DNA from: an uncultured Victivallaceae bacterium
GTDB lineage: Bacteria > Verrucomicrobiota > Lentisphaeria > Victivallales > Victivallaceae
Reading direction: 5' to 3'
Assembly: GCA_944392655.1 (NCBI GenBank)
Contig: CALXXL010000008.1
Coordinates: 1 to 64,000, forward strand
DNA: 64,000 nt
The notes under the pieces were generated by a model, which ran no database searches, was not told the origin of the DNA, and saw nothing but the letters and a program-made list of their open reading frames with translations. This document shows positions 42,337 to 51,730 of this stretch, piece after piece. The position numbers and the translations under genes were made by a program. Each line of letters opens with the position of its first letter. Within the stretch, counting starts at the first letter, position 1.

Positions 42337-43757
42337 CACCTAATTCCGGACAGCTGGAGATGACCTTTGCTCCCGGCGAAAATACCTTTAAGAATAATCT
42401 CGACAAGGGAATATTTACCCTCCTTATCGAACACGATTCCCCCGGCGCTGACGTCGCCCCCGAAGAGGCGGGAAGAAGATTGGTACTCCTCGATCAGGCC
42501 GTTCAGCGGGCCAGCGAAATTATGCCAACCGGACTGGCTATCACCGATCAGTACAACTTCTCACACTCCCACCGAGCCGCTGAATATGCCGGCGCACTGC
42601 CGCCGGAAAGACGCAACGCACATCTGATTTACCTGAGCGGACGCGAAACCACATTCGAACGCATGGTCGAACTGATTCAGCTATGCCGCAATGCCGGAAT
42701 AAGAAACCTCGTGCCAGTCTCCGGAGATTTCCACAACAATATGACCAGAAATGTTTTTACCGAAGACGTCAGAACCATAAAGTGGATTAAAGAAAATTAT
42801 CCGGACGCATCTCCGGGCGCAGTGGTCAATCCATACAAGTATCGCGCCGATACCCAGTTCGCCCAGTTCTTCAAGCTCATAAAAAAATTGAAGACCGGTT
42901 CAGGATTCGTAGTTACCCAGGCCGGATGGGATATGCGCAAATTACAGGCGCTTAAATGGTATATGGAGTACCGCAACCTCGATTTCCCCGTCATCGCACG
43001 ACTTATGCTCCTTACTCCAAGATCACTCGAACAGATCCGCAATGGCGCTTTCCCCGGAATTACCGTATCTCCGGATTTCGAGGCCATCCTGCATAATGAA
43101 CTCGCCTTCTCAGCTAAACAGTTCGAGGCCGCTCAATGGCGCAGACTCGAATTGCAGGCAGCTGGATGCAAATTCCTGGGATTCAGCGGAATACAGATTT
43201 CAGGAGTAGATACCCCGGATAAAATACGCCTCACCGCTATGCGCATTAAGGCGGCTCTAAGAGAGTTCTCTTCCTTCGATCAATGGGTAGAAGAGTATTG
43301 CGCTTATCAGGCAAAAGCAGAAATGGCTCCCACTCCCAACAGCTTTATGATGTTCGAAGGGTTGCTCTCCAGACAATATTTCGACCCGACAGTAAGATTC
43401 TGCCGCAACGGACTCTTTTCCAACGTCAAAATGCAGGACAGATTGTTGTACTTCATCAAATCCATGCTATTTAAACACTGCGACGGACAACGGCCGTCCG
43501 GCCGCCGGATCCTTAAGAAAATACTCGCCGGATGTTCCGCTTGCGGACAGTGCCGATTGCACGATACCGCATTTATATGCACCGAGAAATGTCCCAAAAA
43601 ACTCGCCAACGGCCCATGTGGCGGCGTGCGACAGAACGGCAGATGCGAAATCAGCTCCGCTATGTGCGTTCACTCAAAAATTACTGCTATACGCGAGTGG
43701 CGGCACGATCCGGATAAACTCGAAGATATCTATGTCCCCGCCAACGACGAATTTTAA
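42333..43757 (+). CDS. metF: Methylenetetrahydrofolate reductase with C-terminal Cys-rich domain
   Basis: A 474-aa protein starting inside the previous stop (ATGA) with AAAGGA upstream. Residues 20-290 form the MetF-like TIM barrel (LIEHDSPGAD, VPVSGDFHNN, VVTQAGWDMRKL). The C-terminal 130 residues match the MTHFR_C/MetV type, with CSACGQCRLHD, CTEKCPKKLANGPCGG and RCEISS, holding Cys that probably bind zinc or an FeS cluster. In acetogens these are separate subunits (MetF, MetV). It makes 5-methyl-THF for methionine or acetyl-CoA pathways. Confidence 0.83.
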   Translation: MTPNSGQLEMTFAPGENTFKNNLDKGIFTLLIEHDSPGADVAPEEAGRRLVLLDQAVQRASEIMPTGLAITDQYNFSHSHRAAEYAGALPPERRNAHLIYLSGRETTFERMVELIQLCRNAGIRNLVPVSGDFHNNMTRNVFTEDVRTIKWIKENYPDASPGAVVNPYKYRADTQFAQFFKLIKKLKTGSGFVVTQAGWDMRKLQALKWYMEYRNLDFPVIARLMLLTPRSLEQIRNGAFPGITVSPDFEAILHNELAFSAKQFEAAQWRRLELQAAGCKFLGFSGIQISGVDTPDKIRLTAMRIKAALREFSSFDQWVEEYCAYQAKAEMAPTPNSFMMFEGLLSRQYFDPTVRFCRNGLFSNVKMQDRLLYFIKSMLFKHCDGQRPSGRRILKKILAGCSACGQCRLHDTAFICTEKCPKKLANGPCGGVRQNGRCEISSAMCVHSKITAIREWRHDPDKLEDIYVPANDEF

Positions 43758-43769
43758 TTCCGTACAACG

Positions 43770-43798
43770 TTGAAATATCCCCCATAAGAGAGTATATT
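43770..43798 (+). promoter_or_regulatory. Promoter of the aconitase operon
   Basis: TTGAAA (43770-43775), a 17-base spacer and TATATT (43793-43798), about 55 bases before the aconitase start. Confidence 0.75.
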
Positions 43799-43852
43799 AT
43801 TCAATTATTTTTTCAACTATGCAATACTCTTAACTTTATGCGAGGTTTTTCG

Positions 43853-45802
43853 ATGGCTAAAGGAACTTTGGTGCAGAAGATTATCGACCGCCACTATGTG
43901 GACGGAGCTAAACAGCAGGGCGCGGTTGTCGCTATTAAAATCGATCAGACTCTTACTCAGGACGCTACAGGTACAATGGCGTATCTCGAACTAGAAGCCA
44001 TGCGCCAGAAAAAGGTCGCGACCGAACTCTCTATCTCCTACGTTGACCACAATATGATGCAGAACGGCCCCGAAAACCGCAACGACCACCTCTATCTTCA
44101 GAGCGTCGCTGCCGCTAAAGGCGTAAAGTTCTCCCCGCCCGGCAACGGTATATGTCACCAGGTTCACCTCGAAAGATTCGGCGTACCGGGTAAAACCCTG
44201 CTCGGATCTGATTCTCATACCCCAACCGGCGGCGGCATCGGCATGATGGCTATCGGCGCAGGCGGACTCGACGTAGCACGCGCTATGGCTGGTAAACCTT
44301 TCCGCATGATATATCCCAAGGTTATAGGCGTTAAACTCTCCGGCAAACTCAATCCGTGGTGCGCCGCCAAGGACGTTATCCTTCACCTCCTCAGCATTCT
44401 TACCACCAAAGGCAACGTCGGAACCATGGTCGAATATTTCGGCGACGGCGTTCTCCAGCTCTCCGTACCGCAGCGCGCAACCATTACCAATATGGGCGCT
44501 GAACTCGGCGTTACTACTTCCATCTTCCCATCCGACGAACGGACAAAGCAGTTCCTTACCGCTCAGGGAAGAGGCGCGGACTTTGTCCCCATGACCGCCG
44601 ATCCAGACGCTGAATATGACCGCATTATCGAAATCGATCTCGATAAAATTCAGCCGCTCGCCGCATGTCCATCCAGCCCAGACAATATCAAAACTATTGC
44701 CGAACTCGCCGGTACCAGGGTCGGACAGGTCATCATAGGCTCATGCACCAACAGCTCGTTCCGTGATCTCGCCATGGTCGCCAGCGTACTTAAAGGACGC
44801 AAGGTTTCTCCCGATGTCACCCTGGCTATCGCCCCGGGAAGCCGGCAGGTGCTCGAAATGATCGCCCGTAACGGTATGCTCGCAGATATGATCGCCGCCG
44901 GCGCCCGTATCCTCGAAACCGGATGCGGCGCATGTATCGGACAGGGACAGAGCCCCGCAAACGGCACCATCTCCGTGCGCACTTTCAACCGCAACTTCGC
45001 CGGAAGAACCGGTACCAAGGGCGATCAGGCTTATCTGGTCAGCCCGGAAACCGCCGTCGCTACCGCCCTTAAAGGCGAATTCTGCGATCCGCGTACCCTC
45101 GATATCGAATATCCGCAGATCAGCGACCCGGATTCCTTCCTCATCAACGATAATATGATTCAGAATCCGCCCGAAAACGGCGAAAATGTGGAGATTATCC
45201 GCAAAGAGACTATCGGTCAGCCGCCGCTGAACCAGCCGCTGCCGGATACTATCGACGGAAGTGTCATTATCAAAGTCGGCGACAAAATTACCACCGACCA
45301 TATCAGCCCCGCCGGAATCCACCTCAAACTGCGCAGCAATATCCCGGCCTATGCCAAGGTGGTCTTCGAGTGCTTTACTGAACCGGGTAAACCCTCTTTC
45401 GCCGAACGTGCCGCCGCAGTGCGCGACGCCGGCAGACACGGAATTATTGTCGGACGCGAAAGCTATGGTCAGGGATCCAGCCGCGAACACGCGGCTATAT
45501 GCCCCATGTTCCTCGGCATCAAGGCTGTTATCGCCGTGGCTATTGAACGCATCCACCGCGCAAATCTGGTCAACTTCGGCATTATGCCGCTCGAATTCGA
45601 CAACCCCGCCGACTATGATCTGATCAGCGAGGGCGATACCATAAGAATCGATGAGTGCCGCGAACAGCTCTCAAGCATGAACGGCATCAACGCTTCCATT
45701 ATCGGCGCCGACGGCAAACCCAAGGCGGATATCCGCCTTAAAGGACCGACCAACCCCGAAGATGTTCAGATTATCCTCGCCGGAGGTATGCTCAACTTAT
45801 GA
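43853..45802 (+). CDS. acnA: Aconitate hydratase
   Basis: A 649-aa 4Fe-4S enzyme that interconverts citrate and isocitrate. ATG 43853 follows GAGG. Cluster Cys are in IGSCTNSSFRD and TGCGACIGQGQSP; DSHTPTGGGIGMMAIGAGGLD and the swivel-domain GRESYGQGSSREHAA are complete. The length is that of the shorter aconitase subfamily related to mitochondrial aconitase and homoaconitase-like proteins. It overlaps ung by four bases. Confidence 0.95.
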   Translation: MAKGTLVQKIIDRHYVDGAKQQGAVVAIKIDQTLTQDATGTMAYLELEAMRQKKVATELSISYVDHNMMQNGPENRNDHLYLQSVAAAKGVKFSPPGNGICHQVHLERFGVPGKTLLGSDSHTPTGGGIGMMAIGAGGLDVARAMAGKPFRMIYPKVIGVKLSGKLNPWCAAKDVILHLLSILTTKGNVGTMVEYFGDGVLQLSVPQRATITNMGAELGVTTSIFPSDERTKQFLTAQGRGADFVPMTADPDAEYDRIIEIDLDKIQPLAACPSSPDNIKTIAELAGTRVGQVIIGSCTNSSFRDLAMVASVLKGRKVSPDVTLAIAPGSRQVLEMIARNGMLADMIAAGARILETGCGACIGQGQSPANGTISVRTFNRNFAGRTGTKGDQAYLVSPETAVATALKGEFCDPRTLDIEYPQISDPDSFLINDNMIQNPPENGENVEIIRKETIGQPPLNQPLPDTIDGSVIIKVGDKITTDHISPAGIHLKLRSNIPAYAKVVFECFTEPGKPSFAERAAAVRDAGRHGIIVGRESYGQGSSREHAAICPMFLGIKAVIAVAIERIHRANLVNFGIMPLEFDNPADYDLISEGDTIRIDECREQLSSMNGINASIIGADGKPKADIRLKGPTNPEDVQIILAGGMLNL

Positions 45803-46515
45803 CCGTAAGACGGGATATACCCGCTGCATGGCGCAACCTGCTGCTGCCGAACATGCCCGATTCTCTGCCCGAGAAAATCGACGCATTTCTGGCAGCAGAG
45901 TCCGACGCCGGATATAAGATTTTTCCCGGCGAAGAGAGACGCTTCGCCGCACTCCAGATGACTCCGCCGGAAGAAATCCGGGCGGTCATCCTGGGACAGG
46001 ATCCTTATCACGACGACGGACAGGCTCACGGTCTCGCATTTTCCGTCCCGCCGGGTATCAGGATTCCGCCGTCCCTCAAAAATATTTACCGGGAACTGGC
46101 CGACGATTTGCAGATAGATAATACCCCCGTATCTGGATGTTTGTCCAGCTGGGCAGAGCAGGGCGTGCTTCTGCTCAACACCGCACTCAGCGTGCGCGCT
46201 CATCAGCCCATGTCCCACCACAATAAAGGATGGGAAGTCTTTACCGATGCGGTTATCCGCACCGCCGCGATGATGCCGCAGCCCAAGGTCTTTATCCTCT
46301 GGGGCAAGCCGGCTCAGGAAAAAGAGTATTTGATAACCAAGGAGAATAATCTGGTGCTCAAGGCCGCTCATCCTTCTCCACTGTCTGCATATCGCGGCTT
46401 CTTCGGCAGCAGACCATTCTCTCAATGCAACCGCTTCCTTCAGCAGCACGGCGTTAAACCCGTGGAATGGAGCACCGTATTCAATAACGTAACTCAGGGA
46501 ACTCTGGAGTTGTAA
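45799..46515 (+). CDS. ung: Uracil-DNA glycosylase
   Basis: A 238-aa family 1 enzyme that removes uracil from DNA. The water-activating loop GQDPYHDDGQAHGLAF and the Leu-intercalation loop HPSPLSAYRGFFGSRPF are intact. The start overlaps the aconitase stop (ATGA). Confidence 0.96.
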   Translation: MTVRRDIPAAWRNLLLPNMPDSLPEKIDAFLAAESDAGYKIFPGEERRFAALQMTPPEEIRAVILGQDPYHDDGQAHGLAFSVPPGIRIPPSLKNIYRELADDLQIDNTPVSGCLSSWAEQGVLLLNTALSVRAHQPMSHHNKGWEVFTDAVIRTAAMMPQPKVFILWGKPAQEKEYLITKENNLVLKAAHPSPLSAYRGFFGSRPFSQCNRFLQQHGVKPVEWSTVFNNVTQGTLEL

Positions 46516-46518
46516 ATT

Positions 46519-47040
46519 ATGGAAAATTATTCCCAGCTCGTCGCTTTAAGCGTTATTCATACCGCCAGAGAATATGGCTATCTTGACGGACCGCTCACCG
46601 TAATCGAAAAACTCGCCGACCTCGAAAAAGATCTGTTCATCGCTATACTGAAACAGATTAAAATCCATCTCCAGCGAGAACAGCGTACCGAACTCTCCGC
46701 CGAGGAGATCATCTCTTTGTATACCTTTATCCTCGCCAAGGCCGCCGAGGCCGTATCCAACTCCATCGGCAAAAACGATTATGAACTCGATCTGGCCGGA
46801 ATGCTCGACGGAAAAATCCCGTTTTACAGCGATCCGGCTCTCGAAAACTTCTGCCATAAGTCCCTGTTCCCCGCCGAATTTGCCCGGGGATTCCACGAGT
46901 TTTACTCCCACTACGGCGAAGCACTAGCCAAAGAGGGCGTTCAGCCTGTTCTCATCCTCGCCGAATCTCTCAAGTGGACATGGCGCATAGCTATACATAT
47001 ATGCTATGGGATATTGGAAAAAAATGGCCGCAATAAGTAG
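46519..47040 (+). CDS. Unknown 173-aa helical protein
   Basis: A soluble, all-helical protein with a Leu/Lys/Glu-rich region (25-70). It begins three bases after ung. No family, signal peptide or metal motif is recognised. It ends 66 bases before the DUF2062 gene and probably belongs to the same transcript. Confidence 0.55.
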   Translation: MENYSQLVALSVIHTAREYGYLDGPLTVIEKLADLEKDLFIAILKQIKIHLQREQRTELSAEEIISLYTFILAKAAEAVSNSIGKNDYELDLAGMLDGKIPFYSDPALENFCHKSLFPAEFARGFHEFYSHYGEALAKEGVQPVLILAESLKWTWRIAIHICYGILEKNGRNK

Positions 47041-47106
47041 AATTAAACTTTTGTTATGCTATTGTAAAAAGTATGTTGCTGATTGTTACCCGGAGAAGTA
47101 TATAAT

Positions 47107-47634
47107 ATGAATTTCCGACTCAAAGCAAAAAGGTGGTTCGGCGCTCTGCTAAAAATTATGGGCAGCGGAACTCCGGACTCGCTCGCCAGAGGCGTGGCAC
47201 TGGGGCTTTTTGTCGGGTTCTTTATTATATTCGGCCTCCAGCTTGTCGTCGTGGTGCCGCTGGCGTGGATATGCCGCGCCAACCGGATCGCCGCTGTTAC
47301 ATTCACCTTCGTAACCAATCATGTGACGGTGTTCTTTATATATCCATTGCAGTGTCTGGCCGGAGGATACATTATGGGCGACAACTACTCCATGCAGGCT
47401 CTGCAAGCTAAAATGAGCGGACTTATTCATAATTTTACCTGGGATAATTTCGCCGGACTCGGCGGAGAACTCGCGGTGGCGTTTATGCTCGGAGGACTCG
47501 TCTTCGGCCTCGTCGCCGCCATAGCCGGATATCCGGTGGCACTTTTCGCCGCTAAGAAAATACAGGAAAAAGCCAAGATCAGACGCGAACGCAGAATCGC
47601 AAAACGAAACCAACAGAAAAGAGGAACTTTATGA
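47107..47634 (+). CDS. DUF2062 membrane protein
   Basis: A 175-aa protein with GGAG before ATG 47107. GSGTPDSLARGVALGLFVGF and the following two or three helices are typical of DUF2062, often found near lipid genes. The basic C-terminus faces the cytoplasm. It overlaps psd by four bases (ATGA). Confidence 0.85.
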   Translation: MNFRLKAKRWFGALLKIMGSGTPDSLARGVALGLFVGFFIIFGLQLVVVVPLAWICRANRIAAVTFTFVTNHVTVFFIYPLQCLAGGYIMGDNYSMQALQAKMSGLIHNFTWDNFAGLGGELAVAFMLGGLVFGLVAAIAGYPVALFAAKKIQEKAKIRRERRIAKRNQQKRGTL

Positions 47635-48326
47635 CTTTGACTAAATACGGCATAAGAGAGTGGGGTATGGCTACCATCGCCGCAGCGGTTCTCGTTATCG
47701 CCGCTGCATGGATGTTCTTTATTCAATGGCAGATCACCGCAACTGTAATACTCGTCATCGCTATTATAATGTGGATCGGAATTGCAGGATTCTTCCGCTC
47801 ACCAAAACGGCACATCCCAGAAGATATCAATTTGATTCTCTCCCCCGCCGACGGCACGGTTAAAGATATCGAAGAGGTGGATTTTAATGTGGAACCTTTT
47901 CAGGGCAGGGCGCTCAGAGTGGGCATCTTCCTCTCCGTTTTCAACGTACATGTAAACCGCGCTCCGGCTGAATGGAGCGTCTCCAATAAAATCTATCGCG
48001 AAGGAAGATATCTCGACGCACGCCATCCCGAATGCGCCAGGGAAAATGAGGCTATGACACTGGCAGGTACCGCATCCATTAATCAGAATACCTTTCCCAT
48101 GGCCGTCAGACAGATATCCGGCGCTATCGCCAGACGCATCGTATGCCCCGTCCAGCCAGGCGAACAGATCAAACGGGGAAAAATATACGGCATGATTAAA
48201 TTCGGCTCCAGAACCGAACTTTATCTGCCCGTTTCTGACCAATTCAAAATCAATGTGAAAATCGGCGATAAAGTTAAGGCAGGGTCTTCCGTAATCGCAG
48301 TTTTTAATCCGCAAAACGGAGAGTAA
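47631..48326 (+). CDS. psd: Phosphatidylserine decarboxylase
   Basis: A 231-aa proenzyme of the short, archaeal-type subfamily, with one or two N-terminal membrane segments. LSPADGTVKDIEEV, FLSVFNVHVNRAP and IKFGSRTELYLP are seen; self-cleavage at the Gly-Ser bond of FGS forms the pyruvoyl cofactor. It makes phosphatidylethanolamine from the PssA product encoded next. Confidence 0.92.
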   Translation: MTLTKYGIREWGMATIAAAVLVIAAAWMFFIQWQITATVILVIAIIMWIGIAGFFRSPKRHIPEDINLILSPADGTVKDIEEVDFNVEPFQGRALRVGIFLSVFNVHVNRAPAEWSVSNKIYREGRYLDARHPECARENEAMTLAGTASINQNTFPMAVRQISGAIARRIVCPVQPGEQIKRGKIYGMIKFGSRTELYLPVSDQFKINVKIGDKVKAGSSVIAVFNPQNGE

Positions 48327-48330
48327 TATC

Positions 48331-49131
48331 ATGAGCAGCGAAAAATCACACCTCAATTATTATTTGAAAATGGTGCCTAATTCGCTCACTTTGTGCAACT
48401 CTATATGCGGATTCGTCGCCATCGTTTATATGTTGCAGGTCTACGAAATGCCGCAATACCGATCCCTCGCTGTATTCGCTACCAGCGCATGGATAATTAT
48501 ATGCGCCATGATATTTGACGTTCTCGACGGCTTCGCCGCCAGAATTTTTAACGCCGCAAGTCTGCACGGTATTCAGATGGATTCGCTCGCTGATATGGTT
48601 ACCTTCGGCGTGGCCCCGGCTACCATATGCGCTATTATGACCCATGTATTGCGCGAAGACGAAACTACATCTTTCCTTATATATGCCCTTTGCGCCGTTT
48701 ATCTGGGCTGCTCTGCCCTGCGGCTCGCAACTTACAACGTACGCGCTATGGCAAAAGAAGAGAGTTCAGGATTCTTTTCCGGATTGCCTACACCCGGCGC
48801 CGCGGCATGCGTTTGCTCCATGGCCATGCTGCTTAACTATATCGATTTCCTCGGACCATGGAAACATATGCACAAACTCGCTCTCTATATACCGTGTTAT
48901 GCCGCGATCCTCGGACTGCTTATGGTTACACCCATCCCTTACCCTCATATGGGTAAATGGTTCTTCTCCGTCTGGCGGAGCAAAAGAAAAATGGCCCTCC
49001 TGGTTATTATGATCATGATCGTATTTGTATTTAAAACACCGGGGCTGTTCATCCTCGTAAATATATACGCCTTCTCCGGCCCCATATCTGCCGTTTACCG
49101 GCGCATTACCAGGAAAGAAAAAACTTTATGA
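48331..49131 (+). CDS. pssA: CDP-diacylglycerol-serine O-phosphatidyltransferase
   Basis: A 266-aa membrane enzyme with the CDP-alcohol phosphotransferase motif in DVLDGFAARIFNAA, continuing with the G...MDSLAD Asp pair. It makes phosphatidylserine. It starts five bases after psd, and its stop overlaps the epimerase start by four bases. Confidence 0.93.
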   Translation: MSSEKSHLNYYLKMVPNSLTLCNSICGFVAIVYMLQVYEMPQYRSLAVFATSAWIIICAMIFDVLDGFAARIFNAASLHGIQMDSLADMVTFGVAPATICAIMTHVLREDETTSFLIYALCAVYLGCSALRLATYNVRAMAKEESSGFFSGLPTPGAAACVCSMAMLLNYIDFLGPWKHMHKLALYIPCYAAILGLLMVTPIPYPHMGKWFFSVWRSKRKMALLVIMIMIVFVFKTPGLFILVNIYAFSGPISAVYRRITRKEKTL

Positions 49132-50099
49132 CCAATTTCCTTATTACCGGCGGAGCCGGATTCATCGGATCGCATCTGACCGCAGAACTCCTGAAGCAAT
49201 ATCCGGATTCTTCCATCACCATTGTCGATAACCTATCCACCGGAAGACGGGAGAATCTCGCCAGTTTTGAAAATGATCCGCGCATAAGAATATTCTTTAA
49301 CGATATACTGTCTATGCCGGAACTGGAGAAGCTCGTAGCTCAAAGTTCAACCATTTTTCACCTCGCCGCCGCTGTCGGTGTCGAACTGGTGGTGCATGAC
49401 CCCGTTCAGACTATCAAAACCAATGTCGATGGCTCGGCCAGAATACTCGATTTCGCCGCAAAATATCATAAGAGAATTATTATCGCCTCCACCAGCGAGG
49501 TTTACGGAAAATCTGCCAAAGATAATTTTGAGGAGAATGACGACCTCATCATCGGCGCACCAACCCATTCAAGATGGTCATACGCATGCAGCAAACTTAT
49601 CGACGAATTCCTGCTTATGGCTTATCATCAGCACTCTCAGCTGCCGGGAACTATTGTCCGCTTCTTCAATATCGTAGGACCAAGACAGACCGGTAAGTAC
49701 GGCATGGTTATCCCAAGATTCGTTCAAGCCGCGGTAAACGGTAAACCAATACGGGTGTTCGGATCCGGAAAACAGACCAGATGTTTCTGCCATGTCGCCG
49801 ATACAGTGAGAGCTCTCGCCGCTCTGCCGGATAAAAGAGAGGCTTACGGACAGATTTACAATATAGGTTCGCAGAACTCCATCTCTATGATGCAGCTCGC
49901 AGAAAAGGTTATAGAGGTACTGCACAGCAATTCATCTATCGAACTCATCCCGTATGAGCAGGCTTATGCCAAGGGATTCGAGGATATGATGCGGAGATCT
50001 CCAGATACCGCTAAAATTAAAAAACTCCTCGGCTGGCAGCCGGAACGATCCCTCGAAGATATTATCAACGATGTGGCAAATGAAATGCGTCACTCGTGA
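49128..50099 (+). CDS. NAD-dependent nucleotide-sugar epimerase/dehydratase
   Basis: A 323-aa extended SDR. GGAGFIGSHLTAELL binds NAD, STSEVYGKS and WSYACSKLIDEF supply the catalytic Ser/Thr, Tyr and Lys. VFGSGKQTRCFCHVADT and the RRSPDTAKIKKLLGW end are typical of UDP-glucuronate decarboxylase or 4-epimerase relatives. Substrate not certain. Its 3' end overlaps the convergent CYTH gene by 10 bases. Confidence 0.85.
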   Translation: MTNFLITGGAGFIGSHLTAELLKQYPDSSITIVDNLSTGRRENLASFENDPRIRIFFNDILSMPELEKLVAQSSTIFHLAAAVGVELVVHDPVQTIKTNVDGSARILDFAAKYHKRIIIASTSEVYGKSAKDNFEENDDLIIGAPTHSRWSYACSKLIDEFLLMAYHQHSQLPGTIVRFFNIVGPRQTGKYGMVIPRFVQAAVNGKPIRVFGSGKQTRCFCHVADTVRALAALPDKREAYGQIYNIGSQNSISMMQLAEKVIEVLHSNSSIELIPYEQAYAKGFEDMMRRSPDTAKIKKLLGWQPERSLEDIINDVANEMRHS

Positions 50100-50593
50100 T
50101 CACGATACTCTGGAACTCTGTCACGCCACTGCGAAAATGGGAAACGCGCCAGCGAACCATTGTAGAACGCACGGTTGCCTGTGACTTCACGCCCGATAAA
50201 CGGGGGGAGGGCGAAACTCTCACTTTCACTGCCAAGCTCTATCTCCGCAATAAAAAGCCCGGCATTCTCACCGTAAAACTCATCCACTTCCCAGGTGTGC
50301 CCACAGTAATCCACTAAATAACGGCGCTTTTCCACCACTCCGCCACAGAGATTCGCCAGCATTTCCCGCGCATCCGATAACGGTATCTCATACTCAAACT
50401 CCAGCCGCGAAAAACCTTTTACCGGACCCTTGATCGTCAGAAATGCCCGCTCACCCGCTATACGCACACGCGATGTACCCGACGCAGAACTGTGTATGTA
50501 CCCCTGCGCAATCTCAAAAGATGGACTGTTGGATGCTATCCGCCTGAATTCCGGTACCTTAACCAGATATTTTCGCTCTATCTCATGCGCCAT
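50090..50593 (-). CDS. CYTH domain protein
   Basis: A 167-aa triphosphate-tunnel protein. The start MAHEIERKYLVK contains the ExExK signature, with LTIKGPVKGFSRLEFEYEI following, as in inorganic triphosphatases. The reaction is probably hydrolysis of triphosphate. It starts just downstream of phosphofructokinase on the same strand. Confidence 0.87.
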   Translation of the reverse strand: MAHEIERKYLVKVPEFRRIASNSPSFEIAQGYIHSSASGTSRVRIAGERAFLTIKGPVKGFSRLEFEYEIPLSDAREMLANLCGGVVEKRRYLVDYCGHTWEVDEFYGENAGLFIAEIELGSESESFALPPFIGREVTGNRAFYNGSLARFPFSQWRDRVPEYRDHE

Positions 50594-50598
50594 GGAAA

Positions 50599-51711
50599 TC
50601 AGTCCCCGAAACTTACTCCGAGCTTACGCGCATCCTGCACCCACGGATGATCCGGAGTTACTACATGACGCTTGCCCGCTACATCTTCCAGCGGAACCAG
50701 ATCCGTTGCACCGTTCTTCAACGCAACCATTACACCGTAACGCTTACGGATTACACAGCGTGCCGCTTCGCAACCAAGCTGCGTCGCCCGCAGACGGTCC
50801 ACCGTGGATGGCGTGCCGCCACGCTGAAGATGACCAAGTATCGTCACCCGCGTCTCCAGACCGGTTAACCCCTCCAGCTTCGCCCCCAATTCAAATATCC
50901 GGTCATAACGCAGCTTGGTAAGCTCTTCCAGCTGCGCCTTGTACAGCGCACGATCCTTCTTGCTCTCCGCTTCATCTCGCAGCTTTTCCAGACGCGCAAT
51001 CTCGATACTCTCCTCTACCGAAACAGCTCCCTCCGCAACCGGAACTATACTGAATGGTTTACCCTCGCCAGCACGCATCTTCAGCACTTTCGCCACCTTT
51101 TCAAGATCATACGGAATTTCAGGTATAAGTATCACATCCGCACCACCGGCAAGACCCGAACCCAGCGTCAACCAGCCAGCACGGTGCCCCATTATCTCAA
51201 CCAGCATAATACGTTTGTGACTGCCGGCCGTACTGTGCAGAGAGTCTATCGCATTCGTCGCAACATCCAGCGCCGTGTCAAAACCAATTGAACCATCCGT
51301 CATCGCCAGGTCATTGTCGATCGTCTTCGGAATGGTCACTATATTCAATCCCAGCTCCTTCAGCAGCAGTGCACTCTTGTGCGTGCCGCCACCACCTATG
51401 CAGATTAAGCATTCAAGCCCATGGCGGTTGTAATTTTCCACTATCGTTGAACTCATGTCCACATAACGGCCGTCCAACGGCATCTTGTTCGGCTTGCTGC
51501 GCGTAGTGTGCAGAATCGTACCGCCTACCGTGAGTATCCCGGAAAATGTCGACGGCGGCAACGGCATTGTACGGTCAAACGCCAGCCCTTCGTAACCATC
51601 ACGGAAACCAATCAGATTATATCCCGCACCGGTAAGCGTTTTCCCCACCGCACGGATCGCCGCATTCAAGCCCGGACAATCTCCTCCGGCTGTCAATATC
51701 CCTACATTCAT
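50599..51711 (-). CDS. pfkA: 6-phosphofructokinase
   Basis: A 370-aa PfkA-family kinase. GGDCPGLNAAIRAVG binds the nucleotide, PKTIDNDLAMTDGSIGFDTA holds the catalytic Asp, and MGHRAGWLTL and HLQRGGTPS follow. The loop normally GGDGT/S reads GGGGTHKS, so the metal-binding Asp is replaced by Gly; the Lys of PKTIDND is shared with PPi-dependent and long ATP-dependent types. Donor (ATP or PPi) is therefore open. Confidence 0.88.
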   Translation of the reverse strand: MNVGILTAGGDCPGLNAAIRAVGKTLTGAGYNLIGFRDGYEGLAFDRTMPLPPSTFSGILTVGGTILHTTRSKPNKMPLDGRYVDMSSTIVENYNRHGLECLICIGGGGTHKSALLLKELGLNIVTIPKTIDNDLAMTDGSIGFDTALDVATNAIDSLHSTAGSHKRIMLVEIMGHRAGWLTLGSGLAGGADVILIPEIPYDLEKVAKVLKMRAGEGKPFSIVPVAEGAVSVEESIEIARLEKLRDEAESKKDRALYKAQLEELTKLRYDRIFELGAKLEGLTGLETRVTILGHLQRGGTPSTVDRLRATQLGCEAARCVIRKRYGVMVALKNGATDLVPLEDVAGKRHVVTPDHPWVQDARKLGVSFGD

Positions 51712-51730
51712 TACTCCAGCCCCCTCTATG

